Assembly (NCBI GenBank): GCA_950022295.1
Contig: OX465598.1
Location: forward strand, 98,990,001-99,054,000
Source: Bromus sterilis
Lineage: Eukaryota > Streptophyta > Magnoliopsida > Poales > Poaceae
DNA: 64,000 bases
Direction of reading: 5' to 3'
In this document: piece after piece, positions 10,955 to 20,566 of the stretch
How the letters are laid out: the number at the start of each line of letters is the position of its first letter
Numbering within the stretch: position 1 is the stretch's first letter
The notes under the pieces: model-generated
Database searches by the model: none
What the model saw: only the letters and a program-made list of their open reading frames with translations
Told to the model about the DNA's origin: nothing
Position numbers and translations under genes: made by a program

Positions 10955-11141
10955 ACTTTTCAAAAATCAAACATGAATTTTTGGAGCAACTTTATTTCTG
11001 GCCATTTGAATTAATTCATCTGGGGGTGTTCCTTCTCCCATTTGAGTTTGATTTTGATTTCAAATGATTTCTTTTGAATTTTTTTAACATTATGCAAGGT
11101 GACTTTGATCCTAGCACTTTGCCTAATAGAGGGTTCTGACA

Positions 11142-11515
11142 TACTACCACATGACCTCAAGTTCGGAGCACCTCGGGTCACCGGGTACGAAGGAGAAGAA
11201 GCAGAAGAAGCATTACAAAATGACAAAGATACAGCTGACGAAGCAAGAGATACAGCCCTGGCAAAATCAGAGGGGTACCAGGACAAGCTACGCACCTACC
11301 AAAGCAGTCGCTTGCACACTAGAACCTTCAACAAAGGTGACCTAGTCCTACGGCTGATACGAGAGAAGGTCCATAAACTTGCCCCCCAATGGGAAGGACC
11401 ATTTATAGTCTTAGAGGTCATCAGAGGTGGCGCCTACAGGCTGAAGAACCCGAAGACAGACGAGGACGTGGGTAACCCATGGAACGTAGAAAACTTGCGA
11501 CTGTTCTATCCATAG
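11142..11515 (+). pseudogene. Integrase C-terminus of the Tat element (fragment)
   Basis: The open frame enters from the chromovirus 1 LTR edge and reads LPHDLKFGAPRVTGY, then the integrase C-terminal signature GDLVLRLIREKVHKLAPQWE, GPFIVLEVIRGGAYRL and PWNVENLRLFYP, ending in TAG at 11515. This is how Tat/RIRE2-type polyproteins end. The frame before 11142 belongs to the LTR and is spurious. Chromovirus 1 cut the gene, so the rest of pol is outside the window. Confidence 0.88.
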
Positions 11516-11600
11516 TCCCCATCGGTCATACATGACTGGCAACTCATGTAGCCGCTCGACCGCAATAAAATAAATGTTGCCCAAATACTGCCATCTCAAA

Positions 11601-12166
11601 GCACTCGGGGGCTTAAGCATAAAATCCCCCCGAGAGACGCTATCGCCTACGCGATCTTAACCAAAGTACTCGGGGGCTTAAGCATAAAATCCCCCCGAGA
11701 GACGCTATCGCCTATGCGATCTTAACCAAAGCACTCAGGGGCTTAAGCATAAAATCCCCCCGAGAGACGCTATCGCCTACGCGATCTTAACCAAAGCACT
11801 CGGGGGCTTAAGCATAAAATCCCCCCGAGAGACGCTATCGCCTACGCGATCTTAACCAAAGCACTCGGTGGCTTAAGCATAAAATCCCCCCGAGAGACGC
11901 TATCAAGCGATCTTAACCAAAGCACTCGGGGTCTTAAGCTTAAAATCCCCCCGAGAGACGCTATCGCCTACGCGATCTTAACCAAAACACTCGGGGGCTT
12001 AAGCTAAATCCCCCCGAGAGACGCTATCATCGCTTACGTGATCTTAACCAAAGAATTCGGGGGCTTAAGCGCAAAATCCCCCCGAGAGATGCTATCGCCA
12101 CCTACGCGAGCTCACCTTAAAAACTCGGAGGCTCAGGCATAATCATTCCCCGAGACACGCTACGGT
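11601..12166 (+). repeat. 65-bp tandem array (about 9 units) downstream of pol
   Basis: Units begin at 11601, 11666, 11731, 11796, 11861, 11922, about 11987, about 12053 and about 12122. Most are 65 bp. Each starts GCACTCGGGGGCTTAAG and carries an inverted repeat (CTCGGGGG ... CCCCCCGAG) and the segment CGCCTACGCGATCTTAACC. Later units are more divergent. The unit start resembles the element's own polypurine tract at 42097-42112. Confidence 0.93.
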
Positions 12167-12391
12167 CCTATTCAAAAACACCAAGTTAGCAATCTTCAAG
12201 TTTTCACCCGGACGACAAACAACCAAGAATCGGGGACTACACCAGAGTTGAACCGCGAGGAAATACGCAAAGTTTCAAGCCTACGTTTGACTCTACAACT
12301 CAAACGTAGCCTCGGGGGCTACTCCCATCGGGAGCGCTGCCGCGCACCCGATAGAACACACTAGAAAGTTAAAGTCAGTGCATCACGGGAG
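12167..12391 (+). other. Tat 3' UTR between arrays
   Basis: Non-coding. Contains CCTCGGGGGCTACTCC at about 12312, another copy of the polypurine-like motif, next to an inverted repeat CTCCCATCGGGAG. Confidence 0.6.
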
Positions 12392-12530
12392 GAGTCGAAG
12401 ACATTTCACACTATCAGATGAAGTCGAAGACATTTCACGCTATTAGATGGAGTCGAAGACATTTCGCGCTATCAGATGGAATCGAAGACATTCTGCGCTA
12501 TCAGAAGGAGTCGAAGACATGGCATCACAG
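12392..12530 (+). repeat. 29-bp tandem array
   Basis: GTCGAAGACAT recurs at 12394, 12423, 12452, 12481 (first base substituted) and 12510: four full 29-bp units and part of a fifth. Units share CGCTATCAGATGGA-type ends. Confidence 0.88.
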
Positions 12531-12914
12531 GAGTCGAAAACACAGTTTATAGCAAGATCTCAACCACAGCTTGAATTCAACCATAAAGGTATAAAAGGAC
12601 TAAACTACATTTGGATAGAAGGCAACTCCTATTACAAGAGGGAATTACCCAAGGAATGAAGACTTCTACATGTGTGCCCATGAGGGGTAATCGACTCTAG
12701 TACAAGGGCATCACCACAGACAAAAGAAAAAAAGGAAGCTAGCAGAGGATGTCAATGACATAACAAAAGGGTGAAGCTCGACTTATTTGTCGATGCTCCA
12801 CCAGCTTCTTCTCCTGCTCCACCAGCTTCTTCTCCAGCTGCAGCTGCGTGCCTTCTTCTCCGGCTACACAGCTTCTTCTCCGAGTTGCCGGCGAAGATGA
12901 GGCCGCCTCCAGTT
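12531..12914. other. Tat 3' UTR, region downstream of the antisense ORF
   Basis: No sense-strand gene. On the minus strand, 12752-13174 is open in a second frame past the B3-like stop and includes imperfect 21-bp repeats (12797-12850) giving GEEAGGA-type peptides. This looks like the 3' part of the antisense transcript or a frameshifted tail, not a separate gene. Confidence 0.45.
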
Positions 12915-13415
12915 CTACAAGGTCGCTTGGCGCGCCCGCTTGATTGACGGCTTGACGTCGATGTCCTCTTCGGAGCTGATGGAGACGGCATCACCACCTG
13001 AGGAGTCGCCAGAAAACGGAGTTGTAGAAGATGCAGGCGTAGGACTCGTCGACCTTGTGTTGCTGTCGCTGCTCGACTCCTGCCACTGCGGATCCATGTT
13101 GTTGCCGCTCGGGTCGAACACGCAGACAGTGACAGTGCTTTCGCCGTCAAAACGACAGCTGAGCATATCGCCATCTCGCAAATTCAACCGCCGAGCAAAC
13201 AAAATCCAACCAGAGCCAAGAAAAATCAAGAGGGAGCTATCAACCTCCAAGTCAACATAAGAAGGAGATCGACAGCTCCCTTGAAGATGCAGAAGCAAGC
13301 CATCTAAGCCACGTTCAGAGACAATGGCGGAAAAAGCAGAGGGAAGAAGAACGCGATTGGCGCTCTGGTCACGAATGCGTAAAAGAAAATAATAGCGCCA
13401 GAATCCCTCCTCCAA
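12915..13415 (-). CDS. B3-domain-like ORF antisense to the Tat element (about 166 aa)
   Basis: Residues ~10-105 read like a REM-type plant B3 DNA-binding domain: RVLLPSAFSAIVSERGL, then LLIFLGSGWILFARRLNL, RDGDMLSCRFDGE and STVTVCVFDPSGN. This matches the family pattern of a Trp-containing strand, a short helix, an LRDGD turn and a final hydrophobic strand before FD.SG. The C-terminal third is Ser/Thr/Asp-rich, with a basic end (KPSIKRARQATL) that could be a nuclear signal. The first in-frame start-like codon is TTG. The frame is open further upstream without an ATG, while a neighbouring frame has ATGs (13304-13561), suggesting a one-base slip or an upstream exon. It could also be a chance-preserved gene fragment captured by the element. 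Confidence 0.6.
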   Translation of the reverse strand: MEEGFWRYYFLLRIRDQSANRVLLPSAFSAIVSERGLDGLLLHLQGSCRSPSYVDLEVDSSLLIFLGSGWILFARRLNLRDGDMLSCRFDGESTVTVCVFDPSGNNMDPQWQESSSDSNTRSTSPTPASSTTPFSGDSSGGDAVSISSEEDIDVKPSIKRARQATL

Positions 13416-13606
13416 GGGAGAGGAGGGAGGCGTTGGCGCCGTACCATGGCGACCACCACGGCATGAGCGTGGTGTACGGCCACCACGACCACGACGAACA
13501 CGACCAGGTCAACACCTCTCCTGGGAACCATGAGAGGAAGAAGATAAGAAGGAAGAGGCAAAGCAGCAAGCTGGATAGAGGCGAAACGTTGTGGAAGAGA
13601 AAGGCT

Positions 13607-13615
13607 TATTTATAG
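13607..13615 (-). promoter_or_regulatory. TATA box for the antisense B3-like ORF
   Basis: Minus-strand CTATAAATA, about 190 nt upstream of the B3-like reading frame and pointing into it, with GC-rich upstream sequence. The position is right for a start near 13580. Confidence 0.5.
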
Positions 13616-14185
13616 AACAAAAATCCCCCAGCACAGAGAAGCCAAGACGACAACAGCAATTAATTCAAAGACCAAACGTCGCAGACGTCTCAGATTCCAA
13701 GACCAAGATGCTTTCTCACGGGACGCACTGTGCGTGAGACGCGTCAATTCACGCGCGTTTCCAACGCGCGTATCGGAAACTCAACCAGCGCCCGCCGCAC
13801 GCCACATCGGTCATCATTATGACCGGTCATGAAGACGTGACGGTTCACTGGCGGAGCATCCCTGACAGCCATCAAACAGAGGCATCGTTATCCTGACAAG
13901 CGGCGAAGAATACCAACATACATCAAGGATGATTTCTTAAACACATTTTTCAAATATATTTAAACTCCCATCGGGAGCGTACCCACTCAAAACCGAGCCT
14001 CAGGTGAGAAGCCGCCTAAAAGTCAGCAATGTGCTCGAGTGACCACTCGCACTCACGACAGTCTCGGGTGCTCCCTCAACCCGACACAAGACGAACATGC
14101 ATTCACCAAGATCATACGGCGCTAAGAGTCGCAGGTGCTCCCTCGCCTCAAGAGTCGAAACGACATTCGAGTGACCACTCGCGAA
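13616..14185. other. Tat 3' UTR up to the Sirevirus insertion
   Basis: No coding signal. Contains short inverted repeats (CGAGTGACCACTCG at about 14036 and 14169; ACTCCCATCGGGAGCGT at about 13967) and repeated GGTGCTCCCTC segments. The upstream promoter of the antisense ORF would lie at its left end. Confidence 0.55.
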
Positions 14186-14190
14186 GAACC
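14186..14190. repeat. Target site duplication (left), Sirevirus
   Basis: GAACC, matched by GAACC at 41511-41515. Confidence 0.93.
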
Positions 14191-15612
14191 TGAAAGTGCA
14201 ATATGTCGACCAGAGGGGTGGGGGGTGAATGGGAGATTTTTAAATATCTCGAGGAATTTCTAGTTCCTCAGGACTGAGGCAATACGAAATTGAGGAAATT
14301 GAAACCAGATGAAGAACACACGAAGTACAATAGCAAAGACGTGAATGTAAAAACAACCTATTGCACAGCCAAGGTAAGATTGAGGAACGAACTGAGGAAT
14401 CAGTGCAAAGTGAACTCAGAAGGTAAAGCATCAGGATAAGTCATCAGTGCATAATCATAATAACTGAGGTTGAAGAAATAGCACCGGGGCACTGAAGACG
14501 AAGACTTGATGAACCAGTTCGAGTTGTTGTGACAACTCTATGTCTGGTTGGAGAGGCTGAGATTGAACTCAGAAGACATAGTCTTCACCTCATTCACCTT
14601 GAACTAGAGTCCTCAGACTCCGTCCAATAACTCAGGGGAGTCTTCAAGGTAGACTCCCGAAATCTTCACAGACTCAGTCACTCCGGGAAGTCACAATTGC
14701 ATCTTGACTTCCTCAGACTGAAGACTTCTACACCGGCTGGAAGATCACAGTCTTCAAGAGTAAAAAGCCTCAGATCACTCGAACCGACTTCCTCAGAAAT
14801 GCTCAACTACTCAAGCTGGTGCTTTTCTCACTTAGGTTCTTCAGTGTCCTCAGAGGTGGGTTGCTCTCAAATGAAAAGTGTCAGTTTTTCTCTCGGAGCA
14901 GCCAACCCACAAATGGGCTGGGGGTGGCTATTTATAGCCGCGGAGAAACCCGAGGTGAAAGGACATAAATGCCCATGCACGCAATTACTCTCGTGCCCTC
15001 GGATATGACCGTTGCTAGACAGTTTCTAGCCTCTTACAACGCAACACGTGGCACGGTCAAAATATTCTCTCTCTTCACAATCTTCAGAAGAATCTCACTG
15101 GCTATCTTCCGACTCCTCAACTGAAGTTAGTTACCTCAGTGTCCTGAAGAACAACGTCTCAGACACCCGAGGACTGAACTTCTACTGCAGGAGATTTCCT
15201 CAGGGTTATTCTTCAGGATTTCTAATTGAGCACTTCCTCAGAACTACAGAACTCATTTTCCTCAACCCCTCCAATAGTGCGGTGTTTTCCTACGACTCAA
15301 GAAGTATAAAAAGTCTTAGCGAAGACTACGCTTCAACTTCGTCTTCAGCGCGAACGTCCTCAGGATCGTCCTCAGCTTCAGCTTCAACCGAACGCTTCAG
15401 GATCCTGATTCCTCAGGATTTCGCGCAACTTCATTCTTCAGGAAACACACCGATTTCTCCAATGTTCCTCAACATTTTGGGGGGTCCACAACGGTGGTTA
15501 AACTCATCCTCAGATAATGTCTTCCTGTGTATACTCACAAACACATCAGTCCCTCAACCGTTTTGTCATCGAATACTCCAAAACCTCAAAGGGGGCACTA
15601 GATGCACTTACA
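14191..15612 (-). repeat. 3' LTR of the Sirevirus
   Basis: Aligns end to end with 40093-41510. It is dense in CCTCAG/CTGAGG and CTTCAG/CTGAAG hexamers. A TATA box (minus-strand CTATAAATAG) is at 14928-14937. Confidence 0.95.
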
Positions 15613-15631
15613 ATCTCCCCCTTTTTGGTGA
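15613..15631 (-). other. Polypurine tract of the Sirevirus
   Basis: Minus-strand TCACCAAAAAGGGGGAGAT directly abutting the 3' LTR, the typical Sirevirus form. Confidence 0.9.
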
Positions 15632-16096
15632 TTTGATGACAATCAGGTTAAAGCTTCAACGAGATAAAATAAGTATTTTTGAGGAAAGACATGAAGAAAA
15701 CAATTCATTGTTTCCGTATATAGAGATGCTCCCCCTGAGGATATGCATGTTTTGAAGACCTTATATAATTTTTCAAAACATGAGGAGCTCCCCCTATATC
15801 CCGGTTTGTTTGAAACAGTGCATTATATAAAGTAATTTGAGGAATAGCACTGAGTAATGTGGTTGCTAAGGAATAACATGAGTAATAGATAAACTTGAAG
15901 AATAGCATGAGGTAACTTAAGAGTATCAGAAACCACACAAAATATCAGTGTACAACTCATTACAAAAATGATCAGAAGAACGAGAGTTGTAACTAAGGAA
16001 CCCATAATAAACCGCTTGAAGACAACTAAATTTCTCCCCCTTTGTCATTAAATGAACAAAAAGGAGATACTACTGCTAACGTCCCAAAGAAGTGCC
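15632..16096 (-). other. Sirevirus 3' UTR with extra polypurine-like tracts
   Basis: Non-coding. Has three more AGGGGGAG-type tracts on the minus strand, near 15728-15740, 15784-15800 and 16031-16050. The last includes AGGGGGAGAAA beside AATGACAAA. Multiple tracts are a reported Sirevirus feature. Confidence 0.75.
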
Positions 16097-19000
16097 TCAA
16101 GGTTGATCATCAGGACGGAGGCACTCCGTGGCAGTGTGAGGACAAGCCGCAGTGTCTTCAACTTCTTCAGGCGAGAATTCTTGCGCTGAAGAAAAGAAGT
16201 CCATCGCCAGAGGTGGTGTCTTGCTTTTGGTGAACTGACATGGAGGCCCTATCTCAGGAAGTGGAGGCTGGCGGAGGTTAAGCTTGGCAAGGTCTTCAGG
16301 GGTGATCACCTCAGGCATCAGAGCATCAAGTCGCTGATACGTATGATGAGAATACTGATGAACCTTCTTCTGAGTGGTATGCATCTGTGCCATATAGCTG
16401 AGGATGTCACCAATCTGACGCTTTGTCCAGTGATGATTCATATCCACTTTCTGATGGAGACCGATGAGGAGCTCGCGATCAGTCATCAGGCGAGCTTGAG
16501 TGGTTTCCTCAGTCGAGGCATGGGTGCGCTCCTCATGAGTGGTTCGAGACTGAGGTTGACGAATATTTCCACCGAGCGAATCCTGAGGAAGTACGGCTTC
16601 ATAAAATGGCGCTTTGCCCTTGGCATTAGCGTCAATAGTGTGCTGAAGCACTTCAACCGGAGGAACGTACGGGCGATGATTAGCCCGGTCAGCCTGAAAG
16701 TTGAGGCATGTCTTGATGCAGATAAGCTTCATAATCCATGGAGCGTATGGCTTCAGAATGTGAGGATTTTGCGCAGCATCCACCAACGTCCTGAAGAAGA
16801 AGTCTGAGACATTAATTGGAGCCGACATGCAGAGGCTATATAGAATATTCTTAATGATGCCCACGACTTCCTCAGCAGATGATTCATATCCCTTGATGGG
16901 GCAGAAGGACTTGGCCAAAATTCTATATAAGGTGCTGGGCAGATACTGAAGCTCTGAAACGAGGAACTGTGTTCGAGGTGGACCTTCAAGAGATTGCGGC
17001 ATCATCAGCATATTCATCAGATCATCCCTAAGAAGTGGAGCACCATATGTGCTTGGAACTGAGGCTTCAGAAGGAGGAAGCTGAAGAATGTCCACAATAT
17101 CAGGTACTGAGGCAGTGTAATATTGATGCTGAGTCATCCATTCAAGTACCCATGTATTGATGTCTTTGGGGTCCCCTGAGACATATAATGTGGCATAGAA
17201 CTGAAGCACAAGTTCTTCATTCCAGTGGATGCACTCGGAGCAAAACTGAAGCAGCTTGGCATGATGCAAGTCCTGCATCGCATTGTTGAAGCAAGGGATG
17301 GCCTCCATATCCAAATGAGGAATGTGTTTATGAGGAAAAACCTTTTGAGCCCTGAAGAGGACTGAGGCATAGTAATTCTTCTGAGTAGCCGTCCAGAACC
17401 TCAGGAGCTTGCTAGGTGGAGGTGAATGATATGGATTTTGAATCCCAGCCTGAAAGAAGCTCATGGCGTTGAAGAAGGCATTAGTGTTGAAGTTGGGACA
17501 AGCATCAACGTCAAGATTTCTATAGAATGGCTTCTTCTGCTTCGGACATAGATAGATGGCTGAGGCATTCTCCAGACGAGCGGGTGATGCTGAGGTAGAG
17601 TGTGGCTGAGGTGGAGAAGCTTTGTCATCAGCATGTTTCTCGGGTACAACCTTGGGGGAAGTGGCAGTTGCTGAGGGAGAGGTGACTTGGCGATCCTCAG
17701 TGCGAGCAGGTGCAGCCTCAGTATTAGCATTGGTGCTGTGCTCGGCTTCAGCTTCAGCTTCAGTAGCGGGAGGATCCGTCTTAGGATCAGCAGTTGTTGT
17801 CGCCGCAGCATCAGTATCAGCAGCAGAAGTGGTGGGTGCACTTGTGGCTTCAGGTTCATCAGCATCAGACGCTGAGGACGATGCACCAACTGATTCTTCA
17901 GACTGCCGAGAAGTATCAGGAAGCACCTCAGTCGCGGTGGGGGAGTGAGGTTCTAGGGAAAAGATAGTATGAGTGGGAGAGTTTGTCAGCCCATATTCAT
18001 CATCATGGACGCGAGGAGTTCCATGATCCATAATGTCCACGTCCATGTCTTCAATCTCAGTGATAATTGGTGGCGGTGGGCACTGAGGAGTTGTAACAAT
18101 GGGATTTTCTACAGTGGGTGGAGTGAAGACAATTAAGTTGCGCTGAGGATTTGGAGGTGGAGTTGAGGCAGCAGTGATGAGGACAGGGGTACCAGCGGCC
18201 TTTGATGCCGGAGGATCTGAGGAGAGTGGGGTAGCATCAATGGGGTCCTCAACAGTGGGCTTCTTCACGGAAGGTGGAGTTGAGGGTTGAGGGTTGGGCT
18301 TGAGGCCTTTGGCAGAGGCAGCAGAGGGTACTGAGGAAGCAGGCTGTTGAAGCTTCAGCAATTTTTCCATCTGCTGAGACATCCGTTCCTTGGATTTGCC
18401 GATATAAGCACGGTTGGCGGCACACTCAATATTGAGGCGTTGAACTTCACATTGATGCTCGAGAAACTCTTGAGGAGTAACAGCAATGATAGGTTTCTTT
18501 TTGAAGTCACTGAGGACTTTCTTCAGTTTGGCCTTCAACTGTTTCTAAAGATCACGTTGATGAATCTCATTGATGAGGAACTGTTGAACATAGAACTTGA
18601 TGTCTTTAGGGATGTCCAAATCATCAAGAGGAGTGTCAGGCTTGACAGACCAAATTTCAATGTACTCCAAGATCTTCTTGGGATCAAGGAGAAGCGGGAT
18701 TTCTAAGCCCGTTGCTTCAGCTTTGCGTCTGGCTGCAGCATGCACATATTCAATCTTATCTGCTTCAGTGGCGACGAAGCCGGCCAAATCCTCAAATTCA
18801 TCTTCATCATCAGAGGTTTGAGGAGTATGATGAATGGCGCCACGCATAGCAGTTTTCTTGGGTGAGGGTCTGGGGCCACGTTGAAGAACATTTTTGGTCT
18901 TCAGCTGAGACTGAGGCATTGTGGTTGAGGCCTCAGGAGCATTACCAGATTCATCAGTGTGAATCCTGGAGGCCAGGGCAGCACCATCCGTGCGTTGGCA

Positions 19001-19582
19001 TGAGGAACCAGTAACTTGAGGCTTAACTGAGGACTTCTGGGAGGGCTTGATTCCAGGAGCCTTTTTGCGGTGCTGAGGTGGAGGTTGTGGTTTGGGTTGA
19101 GACTGAGCCTGAGGTGGGATCTGTATTGAGGCAGTCAAATCACAGACCAGATTCTTGACTCGGCTGCCACTGCGCTTGAGGTATTGTTGATAGGCCGCAG
19201 GAAAGTCATCAGGGGTGCGCAGTGTTGTGGGATCAGGAGTGACTCTCGGTGCAGGTGGAGGTCGAGCCTTGATACCCAAAGTCTTCAACGGCGGATTGAC
19301 AGCAAACATTTCCTCATGCTGAGGATTAAGCCATTGATATGCCACCCAACGCTTGGCCCATTCCCTTGTGATCTTCTGGACCCTTTTCTTACGATCATCC
19401 GCGGTTTCACGTTCGGGAGTCTTCAGTTTCTCATAGAGCTCAGGAGGCAGGTCTTTAGCAGTAACAATGAGCTTACGTCAAGGAGCCATTTTCTTCAGAG
19501 GTGGAGACTGAGGAATGGTACTTTGAAGCTGAGCTGCAAATGAAGTGAGACTATGAGAACCATACGATTCCTCAGCAGACAT
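16097..19582 (-). pseudogene. Giant 3' ORF of the Sirevirus (about 1161 codons, two stops)
   Basis: One reading frame from an ATG at 19580-19582 (MSAEESYGSH) to a stop at 16097, broken only by TGA at 19478-19480 and TAG at 18545-18547. The N-terminal part is basic (RKKRVQKITREWAKRW), followed by a Pro/Gln/Ser/Thr-rich disordered stretch. The C-terminal ~450 residues look globular (LQFYATLYVSGDPKDINTW; LPSTLYRILAKSFCPIKGYE; YAPWIMKLICIKTCLNF). This resembles the plant-transposon-protein type of domain found in 3' ORFs of Tat/Athila elements (inference). Such ORFs have been called env-like, but I see no signal peptide or convincing membrane segment. Function unknown. Its ATG lies 6 nt after a candidate splice acceptor. 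Confidence 0.78.
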
Positions 19583-19587
19583 GTACC

Positions 19588-19785
19588 TGTGACAGAATTA
19601 AGTTGCGAGGGAAGTGGGGTACGGTTATATGTGTTCATGAGGAATAGGCTGAGGAAAGCAAATGAATGAGGCATAGGTATAGGTCTCAGAAAACCAGCAG
19701 TACAGTTGATGATTGAATGGTTTGAGGACACAGCCGTACCGAGGAAAAGAAAACTGAGGAATAAGCCACTGAGGAATAAGCATAC
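19588..19785 (-). other. Candidate leader intron before the Sirevirus 3' ORF
   Basis: On the minus strand, TTCTG|GTATGC at 19785 and CTGTCACAG|GTACATG at 19588 would bound a 198-nt intron. The interval between the TATA box and the donor has no ATG, while the intron does. The ORF ATG follows the acceptor within a few nt. Purely a sequence inference. Confidence 0.4.
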
Positions 19786-19943
19786 CAGAACTGAGGCAAA
19801 TGCTGAGGAACCACGAGTCAGTTCTTCCCCGGCGACGGCGAAATCCAACGATGTTAGCACGAGAGCTTGAGGAGCTCAAGGGCGGCGGCGCGAGAGTGAA
19901 AGGAGAGGTGGGGGGAAATGACCGGGGGGGGGGGGGTAGAGGG

Positions 19944-19953
19944 CTATTTATAG
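19944..19953 (-). promoter_or_regulatory. Internal TATA box upstream of the Sirevirus 3' ORF
   Basis: Minus-strand CTATAAATAG, identical to the LTR TATA box. The arrangement also matches: a G-run beside it and GGTGAAAG a few bases away in both places. It lies 360 nt upstream of the ORF ATG. Confidence 0.5.
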
Positions 19954-20566
19954 GGGGGTGAAAGCTGAGGGGTTGCAAAATTTGTGGACCAGATTTCCCC
20001 TGATTGTTGGGATCCTCAATGGATGTCATAATTGTGGATAAGCACGACTTGCAGAAAAATCGCAACTGATTGAAGAAAATCGTAACGGATAATCCTCAAT
20101 TTTAGGAACTTGAAGACAAATGGTCTCAGGCTGAGGATGAAGACTAATGGTCTCAGGCTGAGGAACACATGATTTCCAAACGAACGCATATGAGATAGAG
20201 AGAATGGATAAGTGAGCACAGAGGGACGGGTCCGATCACGTTCACCTAGATGAAGAAGAAAATGTTGAAGAACAATAACTATAGGTGAACGTTGTTGAGG
20301 ACAAACACGATAATCATCAGAAATTAAGACTTCAACTGAGGATACTAAGGAACAACAGATCCTGAGGAATTTGGCGGTGGCGCTACCCACCTTATAGGGA
20401 ATGAGACACTTGATACCATACAATTGTCGTATGGATCTTGAGTCAATTCCAGGTTAATTTCTTCACACTTAGCAAGGTAGTTCCTCATGATTTGAGGAGT
20501 ACGACGCATCGTGTGTTGTACATCAGGATTCTTCAATATTGTTTAAGCGTTAGGATGTGTGTCCAT
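19954..20566 (-). other. Spacer between pol and the internal promoter, Sirevirus
   Basis: Non-coding, very rich in CTGAGG/CCTCAG. A 13-base G-run lies just before it (from 19924). No domain seen. Confidence 0.6.

Larger units (their letters stand above)
1..11141 (-). mobile_element. Chromovirus 1: Ty3/Gypsy element, left end cut by the window
   Basis: A minus-strand Ty3/Gypsy element. Bases 1-1084 and about 10058-11141 are the same sequence (3' and 5' LTR ends), both finishing in TCTGACA. Between them, read on the minus strand, come a primer-binding site, an extra ORF, gag, protease, RT/RNase H, integrase and a chromodomain-like tail, then a purine tract at the 3' LTR. Domain order and the C-terminal chromodomain place it in the plant chromoviruses, probably the Tekay branch (inference). 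The coding region has several frameshifts and stops and the LTR copies differ visibly, so it is old and non-functional. It interrupts the integrase-coding sequence of a Tat element that resumes at 11142. Confidence 0.92.
7059..11141 (-). repeat. 5' LTR of chromovirus 1 (4.08 kb)
   Basis: Bounded by TGTCGGGACC next to the primer-binding site and TTCTGACA at 11141. Only its last ~1.08 kb can be compared with the 3' LTR in the window. It has AT-rich flanks and a GC-rich block (10060-10660). It contains the palindrome pair at 8191-8221, a long palindrome at 9655-9692 and a TATA box at 10946-10954. Short open frames in it look incidental. Confidence 0.9.
11142..14190 (+). mobile_element. Tat-lineage Gypsy element, segment 1 (end of pol and 3' UTR)
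   Basis: Plus-strand element whose 5' part lies left of the window, beyond chromovirus 1. This segment holds the integrase C-terminus, a tandem array, an antisense ORF and UTR, and is interrupted at 14190 by the Sirevirus. It continues at 41516 and ends with its LTR at 42560. Tat lineage is inferred from the style of the integrase end, the long 3' UTR with tandem repeats and the polypurine tract GGCACTCGGGGGCTAC. Confidence 0.85.

Noticed and set aside
11601..12166. CRISPR-like array
   Set aside because: Direct 65-bp tandem units without unique spacers, in a plant retrotransposon UTR; not a CRISPR.
17622..17948. Ala/Val/Ser-rich plus-strand frame inside the Sirevirus 3' ORF
   Set aside because: Shadow of the Ser/Thr/Ala-rich minus-strand coding region.
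16097..19582. Viral envelope glycoprotein
   Set aside because: No signal peptide, convincing membrane helix or cleavage site; env-like is only a historical label, so I left the function unknown.
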